DNA of 64,000 nucleotides. It comes from Aliirhizobium smilacinae. Its GTDB lineage: Bacteria; Pseudomonadota; Alphaproteobacteria; Rhizobiales; Rhizobiaceae. The DNA lies in NCBI RefSeq assembly GCF_006335145.1, contig NZ_VDMN01000003.1:434001-498000 (forward strand). The letters are read 5' to 3'. Shown piece after piece: positions 7,863 to 17,133 of this stretch. Position numbers and translations under genes: made by a program. The notes under the pieces were generated by a model, which was given only the letters and a program-made list of their open reading frames with translations, did no database searches and was not told where the DNA came from. The stretch's first letter is position 1, and every line of letters begins with the position of its first letter.

Positions 7863-9911
7863 TCAGTTTGCCTGCTGGAGTTGTTGAAGGGACGCCGACA
7901 TTTCTACGGAAAAGCCGGGTGCTTCATAACTCGTGACCACGCCGCCTGTTCCGATCAATCCCATCTGAATCAGTTTGGAACCGAAACCTTTCCGTTCCGG
8001 CGGCTTGGGTAAGGGGCCGCCGCTTTCCTGCCAGAAGAAGGTCAATTGCGGCTCAGGGCCGCTTTCGTCGATCACCCAGCGGATGGTGATGATACCGTCC
8101 GGCTGCGAAAGCGCGCCGTATTTCATCGCATTGGTGCCGAGTTCGTGCATCACCAGCCCCATCGACAGCGCGCCGCGCGGACCCAGTACGACGTCGGGTC
8201 CATCCAGATCGATGCGGCCGGGCATCGCCAGCGTCTCGTCCAGACTTTCGACGATGTTACGGATCGATGCGTTGCCCTGGTCGTGGATGAGGATGTCATG
8301 CGCCTTGCTGAGCGCAAACAGACGTTTTTCGAAATTCTGCACATGGCCGCGTTCGGTGACCGGCCGCAGGGTCTGGGTGGCGATTGCCTGGATCATCGCG
8401 AATGTGTTCTTCAACCGGTGGCCGATCTCGCGGTTCAGCGTCGCCTGTTCGGTTTCTGCCTGCAGTTTCGCCATGGCCATCTGCACGCGGTCGCCGAAGC
8501 TCCGGATGAACGCGACTTCTTCGTCGGTCCAGTCATAGACGTGATCGTGGTGGACATAGACCAGAAGATTGAACCGGCCGTGATCGAGGACGGGCAGGTT
8601 GACGAAGGAGCGGATGCCGAGTGCCAGAAGCGCGTTTGCCGTGCCGGAGGTTCGCGGATCGGCCTTGACGTCGGAGAGCACGACCGGCTCGCCGCGCTTT
8701 AGATCCTCGATATAGGAGCCGTAGCTGCGGAAATGATGTTTCAACGCCAGCGCATCGGCTTCCACCGAATGCCATTCCGACTGGATCGTCAGGGTTTCCG
8801 CAGCCTTGTCGACAAGCCCGAAGCCGGCGCGGGTGGCATCGAAAGCCTTGCCCATCAGGTCGGAGGCGACGAGTGCCATGTCGGTGATGTCGTCGAGATC
8901 GCGCAATCGGTCGCCAAGATCGAGCAGCGCCTGCGTTCTCAGCACTGTTCGTTTGGCGTCCGTGATGTCCTGCACGGTGCCGATCATCTTGACCGGGCGG
9001 CCGGTCTCGTCCTGCTCCAGAACGGCATGCCGGCTGATCCAGCGAACGCCATGGCTTGCTGTCCGGATCCGGTACTCGACATTCATCGACGCAGAACCGT
9101 CGCTTCGGTTCCTGTCGGTCGAATGCAGGCCCCGGTCCGATGGGACGACCATGTCCTGAAAGGTTTTCGCGGGGTAGGTTGGGACGGCCGGCACGTCGAA
9201 GATGCGGCAGAACTCGGCAGATGCCGCGATCACATCCGTCACAATGTCGATTTCGAACGTGCCGATCCGTCCGGCTTCCTGGGCGGCGATGGTCTTGTTG
9301 ACGGTCGCCCTGAAATTCGCCGCCATACCTTTCTGGCGGCGGAACAGCTCGTCCTTGCGATGCGAGGTTCGCCGGTGTTCGAGAAGGGCGATCACCTGTC
9401 GCGACAGGGCGGCCAGAACCTTCTGCTGCGACGGCGTGAGACCTTGCGGCCGCGGTTTGGTATCGATGACGCAAAGCGTGCCGATGGCAACACCATCCGG
9501 GCCGATTAGGGGGGCGCCGGCATAAAAGCGGATATGCGGCGGCTCGGTGACCAGCGTGTTCTGCGCCGTTCTCGGATCGAGCGTCAGGTCCGGGATGATC
9601 AGAAGATCCGGGCTTGCCAGCGAATGGGCGCAAACGGACTGTTCGATCGGCGTTTCGCAGGGCTCGAAACCGACGCTTGCCTTGAACCATTGCCTGTTCG
9701 CCTCAACGAGGCTGACGAGGGATACTGGCGTGCCACAGACTTCGGAGGCGACGAGCACGATGTCGTCGAATTCCGGTTCCGGTGGCGTGTTCAGAATGTC
9801 GTATGCTTCAAGCAGCTCAAGGCGGCGGATCTGATCTAAATCGGGCGGGTTCGTCACATTCGTCTCGGGCTGTCTCAAAACATCTCGTTGGAGTGATAGC
9901 AAACCGGGCAT
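7863..9911 (-). CDS. HWE-family sensor histidine kinase (GAF-PAS-GAF)
   Basis: 682 residues, no predicted membrane segment, so a cytoplasmic sensor. An N-terminal GAF domain lies at about 35-175 (RRLELLEAYDIL; VCAHSL; FYAGAPL), a PAS/PAC at about 215-320, and a second GAF at about 335-480. The kinase core has the HWE dimerisation motif EIGHRLKNTFAMIQAIA and the catalytic domain with HELGTNAMKYGAL and the FFWQESGG motif that defines the W-x-E part of the family name. HWE kinases are common in Rhizobiales light and general-stress signalling. No LOV cysteine motif is evident in the PAS, so the signal is unknown. It is in an operon with the downstream receiver gene. Confidence 0.9.
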   Translation of the reverse strand: MPGLLSLQRDVLRQPETNVTNPPDLDQIRRLELLEAYDILNTPPEPEFDDIVLVASEVCGTPVSLVSLVEANRQWFKASVGFEPCETPIEQSVCAHSLASPDLLIIPDLTLDPRTAQNTLVTEPPHIRFYAGAPLIGPDGVAIGTLCVIDTKPRPQGLTPSQQKVLAALSRQVIALLEHRRTSHRKDELFRRQKGMAANFRATVNKTIAAQEAGRIGTFEIDIVTDVIAASAEFCRIFDVPAVPTYPAKTFQDMVVPSDRGLHSTDRNRSDGSASMNVEYRIRTASHGVRWISRHAVLEQDETGRPVKMIGTVQDITDAKRTVLRTQALLDLGDRLRDLDDITDMALVASDLMGKAFDATRAGFGLVDKAAETLTIQSEWHSVEADALALKHHFRSYGSYIEDLKRGEPVVLSDVKADPRTSGTANALLALGIRSFVNLPVLDHGRFNLLVYVHHDHVYDWTDEEVAFIRSFGDRVQMAMAKLQAETEQATLNREIGHRLKNTFAMIQAIATQTLRPVTERGHVQNFEKRLFALSKAHDILIHDQGNASIRNIVESLDETLAMPGRIDLDGPDVVLGPRGALSMGLVMHELGTNAMKYGALSQPDGIITIRWVIDESGPEPQLTFFWQESGGPLPKPPERKGFGSKLIQMGLIGTGGVVTSYEAPGFSVEMSASLQQLQQAN

Positions 9912-10032
9912 TTCGGTCCCTTCAATCTCCAGTGATGTAGCAGAGTTGCGCGCTACGGCAATACAGGTGACCGTACCAATCTCGCTCTAAGGCACTGGCT
10001 TCAAAAGAGGGCGATGCAAGCGTGAAAAGAAA

Positions 10033-10055
10033 ACCGGGCGCCATCAGCGCCCGGT
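10033..10055 (-). terminator. Rho-independent terminator of the mqo gene
   Basis: Perfect 9-bp stem ACCGGGCGC/GCGCCCGGT with a 5-base loop, read on the minus strand and followed by a TTTTCTTTTC tract. It lies 30 bases past the mqo stop. Confidence 0.85.
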
Positions 10056-10085
10056 CTGTCGTTCAAATTAGCGCCAGCGACCGGC

Positions 10086-11786
10086 TCAGAGGGCGATATC
10101 GGGAACGCGCTTGACTTCGCCGGCCGGCGTCACGGTCGCGCCGGGTGCAGCAACGTTGACTGCCGGGGAGGCAATCGCGAGCTGCAGGCGCTCTTCGGTA
10201 GCTTTCCATTCCGCAACCAGCATGTCCGGGTTTTCGTTTAGCTTGCGGCCGTAGCTCGGAACGATCGCGTGCAGCTTGTCCTGCCATTCCGGTGTCTTGA
10301 GCTTTTCGGCGAACACCTTCTTCAGTACGTCGAGCATGATCGGTGCGGCCGTTGAAGCGCCCGGCGAGGCGCCGAGCAGGGCAGCGATCGAGCTGTCCTT
10401 GGCCGCAACGATTTCCGTGCCGAGCTTCAGGACGCCGCCCTTTTCAGCATCGCGCTTGATGATCTGGACGCGCTGGCCGGCCTGCCACAGGCGCCAGTCC
10501 TCAGCCTTGGCATTGGGGAAATAGACTTTCAGCGCCTCGAAGCGATCTTCGTCCGACATCATCAGCTGGCCGGCGAGATACTGCACCAGGGCGAACTCGT
10601 CCGTGCCGACCTTGACCATCGGCCAGATGTTGTCGATCGTCACCGATGCCGGCAGATCGAACAGCGATCCTTCCTTCAGGTATTTGGTCGAGAAAGTGGC
10701 GAAGGGGCCGAACAGGATGTGGCGCTTGCCGTCGAAGACGCGGGTGTCGAGATGCGGAACCGACATCGGCGGAGCACCCGTCTCGGCCTGGCCATAGGCC
10801 TTGGCGAGATGGCGCTCGACGATTTCCGGGTTGTCGCAGACGAGGAAGGAGCCACCGACCGGGAAGCCGGCATAGTCGTCACCTTCCGGAATGCCGGACA
10901 TCTGCAGGAGCGGCAGTGCACCACCACCGGCACCGAGGAAGACGAACTTCGCCTTGACGGTTTCCGATGTGCCGGTCTTGCTGTTGGAGTAGCTGACGCT
11001 CCAGGTGCCGTCCTCGTTCTTGACGATTTCGTCGACTTCGGACGAGGTGCGCAGCGTGAAGGTCTGCTGGTTCTTCAGATGATCGACATACTGGCGGGTG
11101 ATCTCGCCGAAGTTGACGTCCGTGCCGAGCGGGCTCCAGGTTACGGCCAGCTTCTGGTTCGGATCGCGACCTTCCATCATCAGCGGAACCCACTTGGCGA
11201 TCTGCGCGTGATCGTTGGAAAATTCCATGCCGGAAAAGAGCGGGCTGGCCTTCAGCGCTTCGAAGCGCTTGGCGAGGAACTCGGTGTTCGCGTCGCCCCA
11301 GACGAAGCTCATATGCGGTGTCGAGTTGATGAACGAACGCGGGTTCTTCAGAACGTTCATGTCGATCTGATGCGACAGGAACTGCCGGGTGATCTGGAAG
11401 GCTTCGTTGATCTCGATCGCGCGGCTGATCTGGACGTTGCCGTTCGCGTCCATCGGCGAATAGTTCAATTCGGCGAGCGCGGAGTGGCCAGTGCCGGCAT
11501 TGTTCCAGCCGTTGGAGCTTTCCAGCGCCACGTTATCCAGACGCTCGATCATCTCGATCGACCAGGTCGGTTCCAGTTCGGAGAGCAGAACGCCGAGCGT
11601 GGCGCTCATGATGCCGCCGCCGATCAGCAGCACGTCTACCGTCTTTTCCGTCGCCTGGGCCCAGGCGGGAATCGAGGTCACGCTGACCGCTGCCACGCCG
11701 CCGGCTGCGGAGCCGAGAAGCTGGCGACGGCTGAGGCTCAGGCCGCTGATGTTGGACGGGGAATTGTTTTTGGTTTTGGAAGGCAT
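10086..11786 (-). CDS. mqo: Malate:quinone oxidoreductase with Tat-like leader
   Basis: 566 residues. The FAD-binding start [19 protein letters not shown] is at about residue 49, followed by the Mqo signature region [20 protein letters not shown] and later [15 protein letters not shown] and [10 protein letters not shown]. Mqo oxidises malate to oxaloacetate and passes electrons to the quinone pool at the membrane. Unusually, the N-terminus carries SRRQLLG (Arg20-Arg21) plus a hydrophobic stretch ending in AWA, which resembles a Tat signal peptide; typical Mqo is a cytoplasmic-face peripheral enzyme. A strong terminator follows. Divergent from the iron/cobalamin-type transporter genes. Confidence 0.92.
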   Translation of the reverse strand: MPSKTKNNSPSNISGLSLSRRQLLGSAAGGVAAVSVTSIPAWAQATEKTVDVLLIGGGIMSATLGVLLSELEPTWSIEMIERLDNVALESSNGWNNAGTGHSALAELNYSPMDANGNVQISRAIEINEAFQITRQFLSHQIDMNVLKNPRSFINSTPHMSFVWGDANTEFLAKRFEALKASPLFSGMEFSNDHAQIAKWVPLMMEGRDPNQKLAVTWSPLGTDVNFGEITRQYVDHLKNQQTFTLRTSSEVDEIVKNEDGTWSVSYSNSKTGTSETVKAKFVFLGAGGGALPLLQMSGIPEGDDYAGFPVGGSFLVCDNPEIVERHLAKAYGQAETGAPPMSVPHLDTRVFDGKRHILFGPFATFSTKYLKEGSLFDLPASVTIDNIWPMVKVGTDEFALVQYLAGQLMMSDEDRFEALKVYFPNAKAEDWRLWQAGQRVQIIKRDAEKGGVLKLGTEIVAAKDSSIAALLGASPGASTAAPIMLDVLKKVFAEKLKTPEWQDKLHAIVPSYGRKLNENPDMLVAEWKATEERLQLAIASPAVNVAAPGATVTPAGEVKRVPDIAL

Positions 11787-12000
11787 CGGCCACTCGAATT
11801 GTTGATTGTCAATTCCTCCCGATGCGCTGATTAAGCGAAAGATGTTTTAGCGACAACCCCTTCATGCGGCATTTTGTCTGGATGGCGCAATGTCGCGCCA
11901 GCTAACTGCGAAAAAGATGAGCGGATTGCTCTTGTTTTGGGCGTCGGTCGTGGATATAGCGCCGTTGCGTTTACTGCCCCTCCAGACAGGACAAATTCTC

Positions 12001-13026
12001 GTGACTTCTCTCAAGTCTCTTCTGGCCGCTTCCGGCCTGTGCGCCACCCTCGGTTTCTTCGCCGCAAATCAGGCTCAGGCCGCCACCCAATATCCGCTGA
12101 CGATCGAAAATTGTGGCGCATCCGTCATCTTCCAGAAGGCGCCGGAGCGGGCCGTCGGCCTTGGCCAGAACAGCGCGGAAATCCTGCTGCTGCTCGACCT
12201 TGAGGACAAGATGGTCGGCACCGCTTTCTGGCCGAGCAGGGTTCTGCCGCAGCTCGAAGCCGCCAATGCCAAGGTGAAGCTTCTCACTGTCGAATTCCCG
12301 ACCTTCGAGAGCATTCTCGCCCAGAACCCGGATTTCGTCGCAGCCGCCCTGCCGAGCCTGATCGGCCCGACCAGCAAGGTCGCCAAGCGCGAGGATTTCG
12401 ACAGGGTCGGCGTGCCCTCCTACATCTCGCCCAGCACATGCCTCTCCACCGAAAAGGTGAAGAACGAATATGGCAGCCGCGACACGCTCTGGAACATGGA
12501 TCTTCTCTACAAGGAGATCGACGAGCTTTCGCAGATCTTCGACGTTTCCGACCGCGGCGAGGCGCTGATCGAGGATTTCAAGAAGCGTGAAGCGGCTCTG
12601 CGCTCCAGCGTTTCGAAGGACGGCAAGAAGCTTTCCTATGTCTTCTGGTTCTCCAGCCAGTCGCCGACCGCGGACGCCTATCTCGGCGGCCAGAACGGAG
12701 CTTCCGGTTTCATCGCCGACGTGCTCGGCGGCGAAAGCGCGATCAAGACCGAGGCCGAATGGCCGACGCTTGGTTGGGAAAGCATCATCGCCACCAATCC
12801 TGACGTCATCGTCGTCGCCAATCTCGACCGCAACCGTTGGGAACTCGACAAGCCGGAAGCCAAGATCAAGTTCCTGACCACCGATCCGGCCGTCAGCCAG
12901 ATCCCGGCGGTGAAGAACAAGGCGCTCGTCGTCATGGACGGCCAGGCGATGAACCCGACCGTCCGCACCATCTATGGTGCAGAACAGGTGGCCGAGCAGC
13001 TCAAGGCACTCGGTCTTCTGAAGTGA
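12001..13026 (+). CDS. ABC transporter substrate-binding protein (FecB/BtuF-type)
   Basis: 341 residues from a GTG at 12001, chosen because it begins directly with a signal peptide (SLKSLLAASGLCATLGFFAANQAQA); longer in-frame starts would bury it. The mature protein has the PBP type III plan: APERAVGLGQNSAEILLLL near the start, FPTFESILAQNPDFV, a long bridging helix and LGWESIIATNPDVIVVANLDR. It would capture a siderophore-iron complex, haem or cobalamin in the periplasm and hand it to the FecCD-type permease. The substrate cannot be decided. Its stop overlaps the permease start (GTGA). Confidence 0.88.
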   Translation: MTSLKSLLAASGLCATLGFFAANQAQAATQYPLTIENCGASVIFQKAPERAVGLGQNSAEILLLLDLEDKMVGTAFWPSRVLPQLEAANAKVKLLTVEFPTFESILAQNPDFVAAALPSLIGPTSKVAKREDFDRVGVPSYISPSTCLSTEKVKNEYGSRDTLWNMDLLYKEIDELSQIFDVSDRGEALIEDFKKREAALRSSVSKDGKKLSYVFWFSSQSPTADAYLGGQNGASGFIADVLGGESAIKTEAEWPTLGWESIIATNPDVIVVANLDRNRWELDKPEAKIKFLTTDPAVSQIPAVKNKALVVMDGQAMNPTVRTIYGAEQVAEQLKALGLLK

Positions 13027-14063
13027 GCCAGACGCGCAGTCCCATACAGCAGGTCGCTGTTCTCTCAGTGCTCCTGCTGGTATCTCTGGCCGCCATCGCA
13101 TTTGTCGTGGGCGTCAGCGTCGGGATCGGTGACCTGCCGATCCCGCTGTCGACGACCTATGTCGCGATCACCAACCGGCTGGGCTGGACTGCGATCGAAC
13201 TCAACCGCATCCACGAGACGGTGATCTGGGATTACCGTCTCAGCCGGGCGCTGGTCGCCGCCTTCTGCGGCGCGGGACTGGCGCTGTCCGGCGCAATCAT
13301 GCAGTCGCTGCTGCGCAACCCGCTGGCCGAACCCTATGTGCTCGGCATTTCGGCGGGTGCCTCCAGCGGTGCCGTGGCGATCGTTATCCTCGGGCTCGGC
13401 TCCGGTGCCGTGTCTCTTTCGGCCGGTGCCTTTGCAGGCGCTTTCGCGGCTTTCTTTTTCGTGGCGTTGCTGTCGAACGGCACGCGGGGCGGGGCGGATC
13501 GCACCATCCTTGCCGGTGTCGCAGCCTCGCAGCTTTTCAATGCCGCCACCTCCTATGTCGTCACCACATCCGGCAATGCGCAGCAGGCGCGTGACGTGAT
13601 GTTCTGGCTGCTCGGCAGCTTCGGGGGCGTGCGCTGGCCGGAATTCATGCTGGTCTCAGTCGTCGTTGGTATCTGCCTGATCGTCTGCCTCGCTTATGCG
13701 CGGGTGCTCGACGCATTCGCCTTCGGGGACGAGGCGGCCGCGTCGCTCGGGGTCAATGTCGGCTGGGCGCGGATCATTCTTTTTGCGCTGACGGCGATGA
13801 TGACGGCGACGATCGTTTCCATGGTCGGCACGATCGGTTTCGTCGGCCTCGTCGTGCCGCATGCGGCGCGGTTCGTCGTCGGCCCCCTGCATATCCGGCT
13901 GCTGCCGGCCTGCGCCATTGTCGGGGCAATCTTCATGGTGCTGGCGGATATCGCCTCGAGGGCGCTGATCCCGCAGCAGGTTCTGCCGATCGGGGTTGTC
14001 ACAGCACTCGTCGGCGTACCGTTCTTCGCCGTTATCCTCTATCGTTTCCAGAGGGTGTCATGA
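13023..14063 (+). CDS. FecCD-family ABC permease
   Basis: 346 residues from a GTG that overlaps the stop of the binding-protein gene; a longer upstream reading of the same frame lies inside that gene and is rejected. It has around ten hydrophobic segments. Family signatures include YRLSRALVAAFCGAGLALSGAIMQSLLRNPLAEPYVLGISAGAS and GTIGFVGLVVPHAARFVVG. FecCD permeases work as homodimers that move siderophores, haem or vitamin B12 across the inner membrane. The gene ends within the ATGA overlap of the ATPase gene, giving a tight three-gene operon. Confidence 0.92.
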   Translation: MSQTRSPIQQVAVLSVLLLVSLAAIAFVVGVSVGIGDLPIPLSTTYVAITNRLGWTAIELNRIHETVIWDYRLSRALVAAFCGAGLALSGAIMQSLLRNPLAEPYVLGISAGASSGAVAIVILGLGSGAVSLSAGAFAGAFAAFFFVALLSNGTRGGADRTILAGVAASQLFNAATSYVVTTSGNAQQARDVMFWLLGSFGGVRWPEFMLVSVVVGICLIVCLAYARVLDAFAFGDEAAASLGVNVGWARIILFALTAMMTATIVSMVGTIGFVGLVVPHAARFVVGPLHIRLLPACAIVGAIFMVLADIASRALIPQQVLPIGVVTALVGVPFFAVILYRFQRVS

Positions 14064-14821
14064 GCATCAGGACCGACAATCTCACGTGGAAGATCGGCCG
14101 AAAGACCATTCTCGACGACGTGTCCTTCGAGGCAAAACCCGGACAGATGCTTGGACTCTTGGGGCCGAACGGATCGGGGAAGACATCTCTGCTGCGGCTG
14201 CTCGCAGGGCTGAAGAAGCCGCATTCGGGCAGCGTCACGCTTGAAGGGTGGGACATCAAAAGCATCGGCCGTCGGGCGATGGCACAGCGCGTCGCCTTCG
14301 TCGAGCAGCATGCGGCGACCAACTCCAACCTCAAGGTCATCGACGTGGTCAAGCTCGGGCGGTTTCCGCATCGCTCGATGTTTTCCGGCTGGTCGAAGGC
14401 GGATGACGATGCTGTATCGGAAGCGCTCGATCGCGCTGGCATGAGCGAAAAACGCGACGATCGCTGGCAGAGCCTTTCCGGCGGCGAGAAGCAGCGCGCA
14501 CATATCGCCCGGGCGCTGGCGCAGTCGCCGAAGGAACTGATCCTCGACGAACCGACCAACCATCTCGACATCCAGCACCAGATCAGCCTGATGCGTTTGG
14601 TCTCCAGCCTGCCGGTGACCAGCATCATCGCGCTGCACGATCTCAATCACGCGGCGATGTTTTGCGACCGGCTGATCGTCATGCAGCGCGGAAAGATCGT
14701 CGCGTCCGGTGCGCCGGAGGAAATCCTGACGCAGGATCTGTTGCGTGATGTGTTTTCGGTCGACGCGCGAGTGGAAACCTCGCCGCACCATGCGCGGCCG
14801 CATATCCATTATCTGCGATAG
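14060..14821 (+). CDS. ABC ATPase of siderophore/cobalamin importer (FecE/BtuD-type)
   Basis: 253 residues. Walker A GPNGSGKTS near 36, Q-loop in VAFVEQHAA, signature LSGGEKQRAHIARAL near 136, Walker B ELILDEPTNHLD and switch His in IALHDLNHAAMFCDR. The order and spacing match FecE/FhuC/BtuD-type ATPases. It energises the permease encoded directly upstream with an ATGA overlap. The C-terminal tail is His-rich (HHARPHIHYL), which could be incidental. Confidence 0.92.
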   Translation: MSIRTDNLTWKIGRKTILDDVSFEAKPGQMLGLLGPNGSGKTSLLRLLAGLKKPHSGSVTLEGWDIKSIGRRAMAQRVAFVEQHAATNSNLKVIDVVKLGRFPHRSMFSGWSKADDDAVSEALDRAGMSEKRDDRWQSLSGGEKQRAHIARALAQSPKELILDEPTNHLDIQHQISLMRLVSSLPVTSIIALHDLNHAAMFCDRLIVMQRGKIVASGAPEEILTQDLLRDVFSVDARVETSPHHARPHIHYLR

Positions 14822-14932
14822 TAATTGAGGGGCTTAGAAAAAAAATCTTCGGCCTGTCGGTTTTCCGTCTCCACCTTCGTCCTAGGTTCAACATCCGATG
14901 CGATGATGGGAACCCGAAGGGAGACATGGGTC

Positions 14933-15394
14933 ATGGCCGCTACCTACCAACTGCAGTTTACTCGCGAATTCGACGTGCCCGCCGAAAAGCTGTTCAAGGT
15001 GTGGACGACGCCGGAGCGGTTCGGCGAGTGGTTCTGCCCGCTGCCGTGGAAGGTGACCGAGGCGCGCTCCGACCTTCGCCCCGGCGGCGAGAGTTTTGTG
15101 CTGATGGAAGGCCCGAACGGCGAGAAGGCCCCCAATCACGGCGTCTATCTGGAGATCATTCCGAACCGTAAGCTGGTCTTTACCGACGCCTACTCCGCAG
15201 GCTGGGTGCCGTCGGAAAAGCCGTTCATGACCGGCATTCTCGAATTCGAGGATCTGGGGAACGGTCGTGCGCGCTACACGGCGACGGCAGTCCACTGGAC
15301 GGAGGAAGATATGAAGGCGCACGAAGAAATGGGTTTCGAAGAAGGCTGGGGAACCGTCGCAGACCAGATGGCCGAGGTCGCCAGGACATTCTGA
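14933..15394 (+). CDS. AHSA1/SRPBCC-domain protein
   Basis: 153 residues from the ATG at 14933, preceded by AGGGAGAC; an in-frame ATG at 14903 is less well placed. The START-like fold of the AHSA1 family is recognisable (TREFDVPAEKLFKVWTTPERFGEWFCP at the start, then LRPGGESFVLMEGPNG, and HEEMGFEEGWGTVADQMAEV at the end). Such proteins bind hydrophobic ligands, and the true function is not known. No regulator gene adjoins this copy, unlike the second AHSA1 gene at 36.4-36.9 kb. Confidence 0.88.
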   Translation: MAATYQLQFTREFDVPAEKLFKVWTTPERFGEWFCPLPWKVTEARSDLRPGGESFVLMEGPNGEKAPNHGVYLEIIPNRKLVFTDAYSAGWVPSEKPFMTGILEFEDLGNGRARYTATAVHWTEEDMKAHEEMGFEEGWGTVADQMAEVARTF

Positions 15395-15421
15395 TTTCAA
15401 AGAGTCTTTTCAACGGATTGT

Positions 15422-15456
15422 TCCGGCAGGCTGATGAATTGATTCAGCTTGCCGGA
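15422..15456. terminator. Bidirectional terminator between convergent genes
   Basis: 13-bp inverted repeat TCCGGCAGGCTGA/TCAGCTTGCCGGA with one wobble position and a 9-base loop. It lies between the stop of the AHSA1 gene and the stop of the convergent antiporter gene. Confidence 0.6.
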
Positions 15457-15461
15457 CCACG

Positions 15462-17003
15462 TCAAATTTCCTCGATCCGGCGCTCCTCTTCCGGCAGCAC
15501 GGAAAGCTCGCGCCAGTCGATCTCCTCCAGAAACAGATTGTATTCGTCGACGGTGAGCTTGTTGTCTTCTCGCAGCTGTTCGAGGGCTTCGCGCTGGGCA
15601 TTGATCGCGTCGAGCGCAAGCCGGCGGTAGGTTGCGAGCGCGGTCGCGCCTTCTTCGTGCAGGCTGCCGTGTTTTTCCAGCTTGAAATTGTTGCGCAGCA
15701 TCTCGGCTTCCGGACCGGCGGCGTTTTCAAGCTTCATGAAACCGGCGCGGGCGATATGGGCGCGCAGCTTGGTCTGTTCACGGATGCCTTCCGCCGTACG
15801 GTCGAGGCCGAGCCAGTTGATCAGCGGCACAAGCGTCAGCCCCTGCGCGACCAATGTCGCCAGCACGACAGCGAAGGCGGCCAGCACAACGATATCGCGC
15901 TGGGGGAAATCGGCCGGCAGGGCAAAGGAGGTGGCGAGCGTGACGAGGCCGCGCATGCCGCACCAGCCGGCCAGCACCGCCTGTTTCATCGTCGCCGGTT
16001 CGGGGCGGCCGGCGCGGTGGGCGTAATAGGCATGGATACGGTTGAAACCGATGCAGACGACGAGCCTGACGACGATAACGGTAGCGACGACAAGGCCGGA
16101 AAAGGTGATCGCTTCGCCCAGATGTCCGGGTTCCATGTCCGACAGGATAGCGCGGGCCTGCATGCCCATAAGCAGGAAGGCCATGACGTTCAGCACGAAA
16201 ACGGCGGCGCTCCACACGGCATAGGACTGCACCCGCATGCGGGCGGATGAGCGCGCCTCCGACATCTGCGCCAGCGTCATGCCGCAGCACACGACGGCAA
16301 GGACGGCGGAGAGGTGCAGCCGCGTTGCGATGATCCAGAGAAGGAATGTCTGGGCGAACTGCATGACATTGCCGCCCAGCGTGCCGCTGACCGACAAGGT
16401 GAGGCGGCGGATCAGGCGGGCGGCGAGAATGCCGAAGATGATGCCGCCTGGAACCGCAAGCGCCAGATGCAGGCCGACCTCGGCATTGAGGTGGCCGGCC
16501 GATTGGACCGCGAGTGCGGCATCGAATATGAGCAAAGCGGCCGCATCGTTGAACAGGCTCTCGCCGCGCAGGATTGTGTCGGTTTCGCGCGGGATGGACA
16601 TGGTCGACAGCATCGCCGTCGCGGCTGCCGCATCAGGCGGTGCGACGATCGCACCAAGCACGACGGCGGCTGCGATCGGCAACCCGGCAAAGGCCCAACC
16701 GACCCAGGCGACACTTGCCGCCGTGACGATGACGCCGCCGATGGCGAAGGCAACGAGCGGCAGCCAGAAACGTTTGGCTGTGCCGAGTGGAAAATCGAAG
16801 GCCGCATCAAGAAGTGCCGGCGCGATGAACAGAGCCAATGCGGTTGCCGGATCGATGTTGATCACCGGCGTGCCCGGAATGAGCGCCACGGCAGCACCTG
16901 CCAGCGCCAGCATCGACGGATAAGGCATGCGCAGCCGCCGCGACACCTGCAGCAGCGCGATCGCCACGAGGATCAGGACAAGGAGGCTTTCGAAGAAACT
17001 CAT
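15462..17003 (-). CDS. CPA1-family sodium/proton antiporter
   Basis: 513 residues, with about 12 hydrophobic segments in the first 400. Key CPA1 features are FIAPALLDAAFDFPL, the ion-site region VLGAIVAPPDAAAATAML, the discontinuous helix GESLFNDAAALLIFDAAL, and GWCGMRGLVTLATSFALP. The last 120 residues form a soluble helical tail (ARAGFMKLENAAGPEAEMLRNN). Members exchange Na+ or K+ for protons at the inner membrane in pH and salt homeostasis. The gene appears monocistronic. Confidence 0.9.
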   Translation of the reverse strand: MSFFESLLVLILVAIALLQVSRRLRMPYPSMLALAGAAVALIPGTPVINIDPATALALFIAPALLDAAFDFPLGTAKRFWLPLVAFAIGGVIVTAASVAWVGWAFAGLPIAAAVVLGAIVAPPDAAAATAMLSTMSIPRETDTILRGESLFNDAAALLIFDAALAVQSAGHLNAEVGLHLALAVPGGIIFGILAARLIRRLTLSVSGTLGGNVMQFAQTFLLWIIATRLHLSAVLAVVCCGMTLAQMSEARSSARMRVQSYAVWSAAVFVLNVMAFLLMGMQARAILSDMEPGHLGEAITFSGLVVATVIVVRLVVCIGFNRIHAYYAHRAGRPEPATMKQAVLAGWCGMRGLVTLATSFALPADFPQRDIVVLAAFAVVLATLVAQGLTLVPLINWLGLDRTAEGIREQTKLRAHIARAGFMKLENAAGPEAEMLRNNFKLEKHGSLHEEGATALATYRRLALDAINAQREALEQLREDNKLTVDEYNLFLEEIDWRELSVLPEEERRIEEI

Positions 17004-17133
17004 GATCGCCCCCGGCTTATGCCCAGGCGCAGGCCCGAGGCTTGATTGGTCGGAGTGTCAATGTAGCGCGTCGCCGCAGCCTTGCCAGTCGTATCTCAAG
17101 TGTCTGCTTATGATGGAGCCGTGGCCGTGACTG

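Noticed and set aside
10719..11834. Long open frame antisense to mqo (371 codons)
   Set aside because: Overlaps the well-supported mqo gene in full; the translation is Arg/Gly/Asp-rich with no domain, as expected for the reverse frame of GC-rich DNA.
11834..12000. Possible cobalamin riboswitch before the FecB/BtuF-type gene
   Set aside because: No B12-box (GCCACTG) or conserved core could be seen in the 167-base leader.
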